Of a DNA stretch of 51,074 nt, positions 42,495 to 48,543 are shown in pieces. The notes below the pieces were generated by a model. The model was given only the letters and a program-made list of their open reading frames with translations, was not told the origin of the DNA and did no database searches. Both the position numbers and the translations under genes were made by a program. Numbering within the stretch: the first letter of the stretch is position 1; the number at the start of each line of letters is the position of its first letter. The DNA is from UBA6100 sp049658145. GTDB lineage: Bacteria; Actinomycetota; Coriobacteriia; Anaerosomatales; Anaerosomataceae. The stretch is from NCBI GenBank assembly GCA_049658145.1, contig JBASOJ010000045.1:1-51074 (forward strand). The letters are read 5' to 3'.

Positions 42495-43829
42495 TCAGAG
42501 CAGGTAGACGATCTCCGAACCCGCCGTCGGGTACGCCCAGAGTCCGCCTTTGAGATCGCTCGCGGTCAGCCCGCCGGCGATCGCGGCGGCGAACACGTTG
42601 ATGACCTCCTCGGCACCATGCCCGAGCAGGTGCGCGCCGACGATGCGGCCGCTTCCACGCTCCACGATCGTCTTGGCGCCGGAGACGCGCTGACCCACTC
42701 TGCGCGATGACGCCCACGCCGACGTATCGGTCAGCTTCACCTCAACGTCGAGACCGCGCTCGCGTGCCTGGTCCTCGGTAAGCCCCACGGAAGCGAGCGG
42801 CGGGTCGGAGAACACGACAGACGGGGTCACGACGGGAGCGAACCTGGCAGGGCCCGGCTCGAGGATGTTCGCGACCACGACGCGTGCCTGCGAGATGCCG
42901 ACGGGCGTGAGCGGGATCCCCGATGCCGCCGCGTCGCCTGCGGCGAACACGCGGGTGTTGGTGGTCGAGCGCATTGAGTCGTCAGTGGTGATGCCATGCG
43001 GTCCGAACGCGATGCCGCCAGCCTCGAGGTCGAGCCCCTCGAGATCCGGCACCCGGCCAGCCCCGTGGACGGCCATGTCGCAGGCGACGATGTCTCCGCT
43101 GTCGCATACGATCTCCAGCGCGCCGCCTGCGCTGCGGACTTCAGCAACGACCGCCCCGGTGCGGATCTCGATTCCTGCGTCGCGATAGGCGCGCGCGAGC
43201 ATCTCGGCCAGGTCCGGGTCGAAACCCTCCAGCACCCGGGCGCCCCGATGCAGCACGACCACGTGAGCACCCGCCGCTGCGGCCATGTGCGCGAACTCGA
43301 ACGAAATGTAACCGCCGCCGATGAACGCCACCCGCCCGCCGAGCGTCTCGGCCGCCATGAAACCCTCGTTGTCCGTCACCAACTCCGCCCCGGGGATGCC
43401 CAGGGGGCGAGGCACGGCCCCCGTGGCGATCACGAAGTGCTCTGCTGCGTACTGCACGCCGCCGACGTCGATCGTGCCGGGCGACGTGAATCGCGCCAAG
43501 CCGTGGAGCGCAACGGCCCCGGCATCGGTGAGCCACTTCTCGGTGGCCGGCGGCACGGGATCGGTGAATGTCCGCTTGAAGGCGATGAGCGACGGCCAGT
43601 CCACGCCCACAGTCCCCGACAGGCCGTTGCCGGCCTGCGCGGCAGCGCGCTCGGCCACCTCGGCGGCGGTGAAGAGCACCTTCTTCGGCTCGCATCCGCG
43701 AAGCGCGCACGTCCCGCCGAACTCGCGCTTGTCGGCCACCGCGACACGCTTGCCCGCCGCTACGAGCTCACGTGCGGCCGTCTGACCGGCCACTCCCGTG
43801 CCGATGACGATGACGTCGAACTGCTCCAT
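42495..43829 (-). CDS. FAD-dependent disulfide-reductase-like oxidoreductase with altered C-terminal site
   Basis: A 444-residue flavoprotein of the glutathione/mercuric reductase fold. FAD site DVIVIGTGVAGQTAARELVA, redox disulfide GGTCALRGCEPKKVLF (CX4C intact), NAD(P) site GGRVAFIGGGYISFEFAHMA, second FAD motif TRVFAAGDAA. The C-terminal domain has PPLASVGLTEDQARERGLD. The catalytic H-x-H-P-T-x-x-E of disulfide reductases is replaced by WAYPTAGSE, so the base histidine is missing. It may reduce a different acceptor or act as an NAD(P)H oxidoreductase. ATG 43829 is used. It overlaps the zwf-gnd relic at its 3' end. Confidence 0.88.
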   Translation of the reverse strand: MEQFDVIVIGTGVAGQTAARELVAAGKRVAVADKREFGGTCALRGCEPKKVLFTAAEVAERAAAQAGNGLSGTVGVDWPSLIAFKRTFTDPVPPATEKWLTDAGAVALHGLARFTSPGTIDVGGVQYAAEHFVIATGAVPRPLGIPGAELVTDNEGFMAAETLGGRVAFIGGGYISFEFAHMAAAAGAHVVVLHRGARVLEGFDPDLAEMLARAYRDAGIEIRTGAVVAEVRSAGGALEIVCDSGDIVACDMAVHGAGRVPDLEGLDLEAGGIAFGPHGITTDDSMRSTTNTRVFAAGDAAASGIPLTPVGISQARVVVANILEPGPARFAPVVTPSVVFSDPPLASVGLTEDQARERGLDVEVKLTDTSAWASSRRVGQRVSGAKTIVERGSGRIVGAHLLGHGAEEVINVFAAAIAGGLTASDLKGGLWAYPTAGSEIVYLL

Positions 43830-43871
43830 GAGTTGTGCGCCTCCTCGGCGAGATCGGACAAGCGGCGGCTG

Positions 43872-44318
43872 CTACTGTTGCAGTTCCTCCCACTCTGAGA
43901 CCGCGGGGAAGTCCTCGGTACCGAGGCCGGTCCCGTAGTCGACGAGCGTCCACGACTCGCCGTCCCATGTCACGAACCACTGCTCGCCCTGCTCGCCCTC
44001 GAACTCGGGACTCGCGGTCGTCCAGGCCTGGACCCACCAGGTGTCCGCCGCGTCGCGGCCCAAAGCATACACGGTGGCGGACTCGATTGGCATGGTCGCG
44101 TATTCCTCGCGGGCGATCGCAAGCACGGCCGCCTCGGCCTCGGCTATCATCGGTCGCTCGGCAGCCTCGGGCTCCTGCGCCGGCTCGGGTGTCACTGCGG
44201 CGGGCTCGGGCTCCGGCTTCGTCACAGGCTCGGGAGCATCGGCACACCCGGTCAACACGCCGAGAGCCAGGGCGGTCGCGACGATGGTACCCATGAATCG
44301 TGCACCGACCGGCAGCAT
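43872..44318 (-). CDS. putative lipoprotein
   Basis: A 148-residue precursor. ATG 44318 has GGGGGTG upstream. FMGTIVATALALGVLTGC is a signal peptide with lipobox LTGC. A Pro/Glu-rich linker (EPVTKPEPEPAAVTPEPAQE) leads to a ~100-residue globular domain with MIAEAEAAVLAIAREEYATM, TWWVQAWTTASPEFEGEQG and WFVTWDGESWTLVDYGTG. That resembles small secreted domains with repeated W-x-V strands, but no named family is recognised. It is 43 bases downstream of the flavoprotein's start on the same strand and divergent from the YfhO-type gene. Confidence 0.75.
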   Translation of the reverse strand: MLPVGARFMGTIVATALALGVLTGCADAPEPVTKPEPEPAAVTPEPAQEPEAAERPMIAEAEAAVLAIAREEYATMPIESATVYALGRDAADTWWVQAWTTASPEFEGEQGEQWFVTWDGESWTLVDYGTGLGTEDFPAVSEWEELQQ

Positions 44319-44409
44319 CGGCCACACCCCCTTCACACCGAAGCATACCGCGAATCGCGCCATCCCACCGACCCCCAACGCGGTCTCTCAGCTGCGAGGG
44401 CTGGACGAC

Positions 44410-44415
44410 TATAAT
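44410..44415 (+). promoter_or_regulatory. consensus -10 box for the YfhO-type gene
   Basis: TATAAT lies 75 bases upstream of the ATG at 44490. No good -35 hexamer is placed 17 bases before it. A leader of about 68 bases is implied. Confidence 0.45.
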
Positions 44416-44489
44416 TGACCGGATCGCGTGCCGCAGCAGTCCGAGGCCGATCAGACCCGGGCTTCAACACAACTGGCGAGGGGAGCCGG

Positions 44490-46961
44490 ATGGGGACCGG
44501 CAAGGCACAGGATGGTGGGGTGCTCAGGTTCGCGCTCCGACACGAGTACCTCGCTGCGGCGCTCGTATACTCCCTGTTGCTGCTTGTCCTCCTCGCCCCG
44601 TCTCTTCTCGGTGGCAGGGTGTTCACCGCGGCCGACTTCACCTATGAGAGCGCCCCCTGGAAGTACTACCGCCCCGCCGGTTGGGAGGCGGCCAACAGCC
44701 TCCGGTCGGACGACGGCATCCTCGCTTACCCCCAGAAGGTGCTCTTCCATGATGAGGTCGCACTTCACGGAGTGCCGTTCTGGAACTCGTACAAGCTCGC
44801 CGGATACCCGTTCGCCGAAGGAGTAAGCCAGGCTTCCTGGTTCACCCCCCTCCTCGGGTGGCTCACCGTGATCCCCGCGCCGGTCTTCGTCGACCTCTAC
44901 GCGTTCGTGCGACTCTTGCTGGCCGCATTGGCAACGTACCTGTTCGCTCGCACCCTGCACGTGTCCAAGCTCGGGTCGTTCCTTGCCGGCGCCGTGTTCA
45001 TGTTAAGTGGTCCGCTGATCGTATGGCTCAGCCAGGGGCCGACAGACACCGCGTTCGCATTCCCCGCGCTGCTGGCCTGCATCGAGGGGTATCTCACCGA
45101 CGGGCGCAAGCGGTGGCTCCTCGCCACGCCCATGGTCATCGGCTACACCCTGGCGATGTCCTGGCCCGGAAGCATGGTGCACCTCGCGCTCATCGGTGGT
45201 GCCTACGCGCTCATCCGGGCCTGGCAACGACGTGCTGCGCTCGGGAGTCTGTGGCCGAGACTCGGCATGCTGGCAGCGGCGGGTGTTCTCGGCGGCGGTA
45301 TCGGTGCGCTCGGCGTTCATACCGCCTACACGTTCGTCTCGATGGGGCCACAGGCCGACAGGGTCAACGCGCTGATCCAGCTGCCCGCGTCATCGGCCTT
45401 GCTCCTGGTGTTCCCGAACATGTTCGGCCACGCCACCTGGGGCAGCTCACTGCTCCGGCTGCCGGCGACCGCGGTCTTTGACCCGATCGCCTCGAACTAC
45501 TGCGAGTCCGCGATCTATGTCGGGCTTGCGCCGTTGGTGCTCGGGCCGGTCGCGGTGTGGACGTACCGACGCTCCGCCAAGGTCAAGCTCCTTACAGGCA
45601 TGGCTGCGGTGATGGCGCTCGTGATCTACGCGAACCCGCTGGGGCTCAACCGCATGCTCGCGGCAATACCGATCGTCCAAGCGGTCGGTCACGTGCGATT
45701 GCTCACCCCACTGGTGATGATTCTCGCGGTACTCGCCGGTACCGGTCTGGACGCACTGCGTTCCGGGAAGATCCCGTCACCACTGTCAGGCAAGACGAGG
45801 GCAATCATCGGCGCAGCAGCAGGGACCCTGACGATCGGGGCCGCAGCGCTCATGGCCTCGATCACCCGTCAGACCGCGGAGGCTGTTCCCGCCGCCGATA
45901 GGATCGAGTACCTCGCCTACCAGAACCGGGAGATGCTGACCATCGCGCTGCTGGCCGCGCTCCTGCTGCTCATCGTCTTCATCATACGCAAGTACGCGGA
46001 GAAGGCAGCCTGGGCGCCTCGGCTGCTTGTGGTGTTCGCCATCGTCGACCTGCTGATGTTCGGAGCAGGATTCAACCCGCAACTGGATCCGGATGTAGTC
46101 CTGCCGCCCTCTGCCAGTATCGAGCAGCTGCGGGGCGCCGCAACCGGGTGGCGGGTGGCTCCGGTGATCGGCGACTCCTGGGGAATAGGGCCGGGCGATG
46201 TGATCTCCGCCTACGGGATCCAGACCATCAGTGGCATCGACTGGATGGGTATCTCGCCGCTGAACGGCATGTTGCGCTCCGTGGATCCGGCCTTCCGCAA
46301 TGCCAGCAACGCGGGCTCGCAGCTCCACGCATCCGCCCATCTCCCAAGCCCCGTCATCAACGCACTCGGAGTCCGGTATCTTGTCACGGACCCCTCCGAT
46401 GTGGCGGCGGTCACCGCGATCGCGGACGCGGGGTACCAGCCTGTCTATGACTACGACATCGTCGTGTTCGAGAACACCGCAGCGCTGCCGCGCGCCTGGA
46501 GCGTCGAGCGCGTCGCCGGGGCCGATACCATCGATGACCATCTCTCCGTCGTGTCGAAAGACACGTGGGATCCTTCCGCGCTCGCCGTCGCGGACCGTGC
46601 ATCCGCTGGTTCGTACTCCAGGGCGAGCGTGGACTTGACCGACTGGAGACCCGGCAGTCTCAGCCTCTCGGTGCGATCACCCGGGCGCGCGTTCATCGTC
46701 GTGTCCGAGATGGCTATCCCGGAATGGCGGGCGACCATAGACGGGAAGCCTGCCGAGGTGGTCACGACCGACTATGCGCTCCTGGGCACCGTGGTGCCGG
46801 AGGGCGATCACACGGTCACCTTTGCCTACGTGTCGCCAGGCTTCGCAGAGTGGGCCCGCGTGTCCGGCCTATCCCTCGCGCTCTGGGCTCTTGTGGCGGT
46901 GGGGTGGCCGCTTGCCGAGCGGCGGCGCCCGGCGACCGCCGCCGCCGAGTCCGAGGCTTAG
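44490..46961 (+). CDS. YfhO-family large membrane protein
   Basis: An 823-residue protein. ATG 44490 is chosen by GAGGGGAG upstream. About 12-13 membrane helices fill residues 15-560 and begin EYLAAALVYSLLLLVLLAPS. Loop motifs ADFTYESAPWKYYRP and HGVPFWNSYKLAGYPF fit the GT-C-like YfhO family (PF09586). A periplasmic beta domain follows (~570-790: AFIVVSEMAIPEWRATIDGK, the terminal YfhO signature), and a last helix closes it. YfhO proteins glycosylate lipoteichoic acid or related polymers from a lipid-linked sugar. The partner glycan genes are not in view. Confidence 0.88.
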   Translation: MGTGKAQDGGVLRFALRHEYLAAALVYSLLLLVLLAPSLLGGRVFTAADFTYESAPWKYYRPAGWEAANSLRSDDGILAYPQKVLFHDEVALHGVPFWNSYKLAGYPFAEGVSQASWFTPLLGWLTVIPAPVFVDLYAFVRLLLAALATYLFARTLHVSKLGSFLAGAVFMLSGPLIVWLSQGPTDTAFAFPALLACIEGYLTDGRKRWLLATPMVIGYTLAMSWPGSMVHLALIGGAYALIRAWQRRAALGSLWPRLGMLAAAGVLGGGIGALGVHTAYTFVSMGPQADRVNALIQLPASSALLLVFPNMFGHATWGSSLLRLPATAVFDPIASNYCESAIYVGLAPLVLGPVAVWTYRRSAKVKLLTGMAAVMALVIYANPLGLNRMLAAIPIVQAVGHVRLLTPLVMILAVLAGTGLDALRSGKIPSPLSGKTRAIIGAAAGTLTIGAAALMASITRQTAEAVPAADRIEYLAYQNREMLTIALLAALLLLIVFIIRKYAEKAAWAPRLLVVFAIVDLLMFGAGFNPQLDPDVVLPPSASIEQLRGAATGWRVAPVIGDSWGIGPGDVISAYGIQTISGIDWMGISPLNGMLRSVDPAFRNASNAGSQLHASAHLPSPVINALGVRYLVTDPSDVAAVTAIADAGYQPVYDYDIVVFENTAALPRAWSVERVAGADTIDDHLSVVSKDTWDPSALAVADRASAGSYSRASVDLTDWRPGSLSLSVRSPGRAFIVVSEMAIPEWRATIDGKPAEVVTTDYALLGTVVPEGDHTVTFAYVSPGFAEWARVSGLSLALWALVAVGWPLAERRRPATAAAESEA

Positions 46962-46990
46962 TCATACCCGCAAGGGCACCGCGGATCGTC

Positions 46991-47432
46991 CTACCCCACC
47001 GCCCGGCGGTTGTACAGCCACATCGACCACGCGTAGCCGCTGAACCCGATGACGGCGGACCGGCGCATCCCCGCCGGCAGCGATCCGGCGGGGATGCGCC
47101 CACTGCCGAGGAACGGCAGCAGCATAAGCGGCATGGGGAGGTTGCTCGCGGCCTCAACGCTCTTGGTCACGAGCCCGCACCCCCCGAGAACCACGTCACT
47201 GCAAGCGCGATCGCTGCGAGCAGACCGATCGCCGCAAGCCAGCCGAGGGCGTCGGCGGCCGGCCGAAAGCCGATGAGGACGCCGACGCCGATCACGAGCG
47301 CACCGCTGATCGCGGTCTGGAGCATGTTCGAGGCCACGTGACCCGCGTGCACCGCCGACCGCGAGATCGCCATCGTCCGGAAGCGGGCCACGATCCCTTC
47401 GGTCATGTGCACGGGATCTTCGAACCGAACGC
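46991..47432 (-). pseudogene. ABC-2 type (DrrB-like) permease relic
   Basis: In one frame: MTEGIVARFRTMAISRSAVH, AGHVASNMLQTAISGALVIG, VGVLIGFRPAADALGWLAAI and AIALAVTWFS, the middle of a drug-exporter-type ABC-2 permease. It then shifts frame to GLVTKSVEAASNLPMPLMLL and PFLGSG, and jumps to SAVIGFSGYAWSMWLYNRR, the family C-terminus. The region normally between (FAEYQPFTPxxETLRGLL) is missing. The N-terminal ~100 residues are also absent. A 16-bp-arm inverted repeat lies at the internal deletion. The relic begins within five bases of the radical-SAM relic stop. Confidence 0.82.
47062..47100. repeat. 16-bp perfect inverted repeat inside the ABC-2 relic
   Basis: GGCGCATCCCCGCCGG and CCGGCGGGGATGCGCC are exact reverse complements separated by CAGCGAT. 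In the permease reading the right arm encodes the expected S-L-P-A-G-M-R residues. The left arm encodes R-I-P-A-G, which does not fit the family, so the left arm looks like an inverted copy of the right. Neither side has a T-run, so it is not a standard terminator. Confidence 0.9.
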
Positions 47433-47436
47433 CACA

Positions 47437-47832
47437 TCACTCCGTCGCCTTGCGAAGCCCAAGATCGCGGACGATCTTGTCTACCGCGCCCTGGATCTGA
47501 GCGGCTGATAGGTTTCGCGTCTCCATCACCACGTGTTTGGCGTCGTACTCGGGCCACGTCGTGGGGAGGATCGTGAGGCCGGGGGCTACCGACTTGATCG
47601 CCTGTGCCACGGCCGGACCGTTTGTGATCGTCTCGGTCATGGCCGAGATGCCCACGATGTCGGGGTGCTCACGCTCGATGATGCCGGCGATGCGGCTGTG
47701 GTTGAGTCCGCTCACATTGAGGTCGAGAGCGCTCACGCGATGCCCATCGGCCATGAGCGCCGAGGCGATGTACGCCAGCCCCAACGGAAGCGAGAGACGT
47801 GCGTGATGCCTTCGCGACGGTCTGACAATCCG
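47437..47832 (-). pseudogene. B12-binding radical SAM protein relic (SAM domain deleted)
   Basis: The frame reads RIVRPSRRHHARLSLPLGLA, YIASALMADGHRVSALDLNV, HPDIVGISAMTETITNGPAV and AQAIKSVAPGLTI, a typical B12-binding N-terminal domain. It then passes directly to TTWPEYDAKHVVMETRNLSA and AQIQGAVDKIVRDLGL, a C-terminal tail. The 4Fe-4S CxxxCxxC core and some 250 residues are missing. No start codon fits well: the open frame continues upstream into palindromic DNA that is not protein-like. It is unrelated in detail to the intact radical-SAM gene at 36.9 kb. Confidence 0.75.
47554..47564. repeat. inverted repeat at the radical-SAM relic deletion point
   Basis: CCACG-T-CGTGG spans the join between GLTI and TTWPEYDA. 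The arms are short (5 bp) but perfect. Confidence 0.55.
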
Positions 47833-47849
47833 GATTTCCTTCCGGAAGG
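47827..47849. repeat. two back-to-back perfect palindromes at the 5' edge of the radical-SAM relic
   Basis: AATCCGGATT (47827-47836) and CCTTCCGGAAGG (47838-47849) are both fully self-complementary and separated by one base. They lie where B12-domain homology begins. Confidence 0.8.
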
Positions 47850-47853
47850 TGGG

Positions 47854-47888
47854 GGACGGCCGGGCCCCAGGTGGGGACCCGGCCGTCC
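47854..47888. terminator. very strong GC-rich hairpin
   Basis: GGACGGCCGGG and CCCGGCCGTCC (11 bp) are extended inward by CCCC/GGGG past one bulged A, with loop AGGT. On the minus strand it would follow the structured element at 47898-47999 as a terminator. There is no T-run on either side. It could instead be one more palindromic scar. Confidence 0.6.
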
Positions 47889-47897
47889 ACGCTCTGT

Positions 47898-47999
47898 GCG
47901 TGGCCCCGGGTAAGGGGTATGGATGTGAGTCACCCAAGGAGGTGTACCCGGGTCCCGGCAAGAGCCCGAGGTTCAGCGGCGACTCACACTAGGCCACGC
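47898..47999. ncRNA. nested-stem structured element of unknown family
   Basis: The outer arms GCGTGGCC (47898-47905) and GGCCACGC (47992-47999) pair perfectly. Inner arms TGTGAGTC (47924-47931) and GACTCACA (47981-47988) also pair perfectly. The enclosed region can form further GC stems, and the block is followed on the minus strand by the strong hairpin at 47854-47888. That layout (aptamer-like domain plus terminator-like hairpin) is riboswitch-like. On the minus strand GCCGCTGAACC and GGGTGACTC recall pieces of ydaO/yuaA c-di-AMP leaders, but the conserved CAGCTAAC element is absent. Strand and identity are undecided. No intact gene lies downstream on either strand. Confidence 0.3.
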
Positions 48000-48040
48000 A
48001 TGATCAGAGCACCGAGGAGTTCGTGGCCGGGGTCGCTCCA

Positions 48041-48088
48041 CGGCTCCCCGGAACGCAGTCCTTCGATGGTCTGCGCTCGGGGGAGCCG
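48041..48088 (-). terminator. long hairpin downstream of the oxidoreductase operon
   Basis: CGGCTCCCC pairs with GGGGAGCCG (9 bp), and an inner CGCAG/CTGCG stem (5 bp) closes a 12-base loop. It lies 50-100 bases past the last gene of the leftward oxidoreductase operon. Absence of a T-run makes its efficiency uncertain. Confidence 0.5.
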
Positions 48089-48138
48089 GGCACGATTCAT
48101 CGCGAGAGCCGATGCGATTCCACGCGCCCGAAGAACCC

Positions 48139-48543
48139 CTACTGCTCGGACTCTTGTCCGTCTTCGTCCAGCACCGCGCGACACTCCGCGATCCGCTCTG
48201 CGATGAGCTGTTTCATCTCCGGAACCAGGATTCCGTACGCTTCGCCGGACGCGATGATGTCGTCGAGGCCAGCGGCCAGCTCCGCATCACCGATGGTGTC
48301 TCGCACCCACGATGCGAGCACGCCCGGATCGACGTAGTGAATCCGCATGCCCGTGCTCATCCCGGCGGCCTCTCCGGCGGATATCGGCCTGAGGAAGGAC
48401 TCTAGGCCGGCCAGGCTCGCGACCGTCATCAGGGTGTTGCCCGCCATGGGCACCATCTTCACGACGTTGAGATGCTCGTTCGGTTCGAGGACCCGCATGA
48501 AGTGAACCGCGTCCTCGCGGGTGAGCGTGGCTGACGCCGACAT
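48139..48543 (-). CDS. unrecognised protein coupled to the tungsten oxidoreductase
   Basis: A 134-residue soluble protein. Its ATG overlaps the oxidoreductase stop (TGATG), so it is translationally coupled to that gene. It is mostly helical: TREDAVHFMRVLEPNEHLNV, MAGNTLMTVASLAGLESFLR, YVDPGVLASWVRDTIGDAEL and VPEMKQLIAERIAECRAVLD. There is no signal peptide, cysteine cluster or membrane helix, and only one cysteine. It could be a small subunit, cofactor-insertion chaperone or regulator for the enzyme. I do not recognise the family. Confidence 0.7.
   Translation of the reverse strand: MSASATLTREDAVHFMRVLEPNEHLNVVKMVPMAGNTLMTVASLAGLESFLRPISAGEAAGMSTGMRIHYVDPGVLASWVRDTIGDAELAAGLDDIIASGEAYGILVPEMKQLIAERIAECRAVLDEDGQESEQ

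Larger units (their letters stand above)
41633..42507 (+). pseudogene. shattered zwf-gnd fusion (G6P dehydrogenase and 6-phosphogluconate dehydrogenase relics)
   Basis: From ATG 41633 (GAAGAGGAG upstream) the text is LVVFGATGDLMARKIVPSLF and LLRVVGFSRRYWSDD, the G6PDH N-terminus. After a frame change it reads CTNKLFYLAVPPQNYETIL, TRVLVEKPFGHDVASSKALD and EEQIYRIDHYLAKEMLQGI, the G6PDH middle. Next is NDADSIRTARH, and after another frame change LLGSLRPLRSDEVARRTYRA, later G6PDH. It then runs straight into SGHFVKMVHNGIEYGMMQAI, the catalytic segment of 6-phosphogluconate dehydrogenase, loses ~45 residues, and ends SAWTIETAREAGIPVPGIEA ... ALRNEFGGHGLQSR. No single frame is intact. Conserved blocks remain unblemished between deletions. 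It overlaps the convergent oxidoreductase by 13 bases. Confidence 0.9.

Noticed and set aside
47898..47999. A ydaO/yuaA c-di-AMP riboswitch
   Set aside because: Two short elements are similar on the minus strand, but the conserved CAGCTAAC segment is missing and the length is short. Kept only as an unnamed structured element.
47984..48100. A 38-residue minus-strand frame starting MNRARLPRAQ
   Set aside because: It has no ribosome site or recognisable family and lies wholly in the palindrome-rich region. It could be a relic, but nothing supports a gene.
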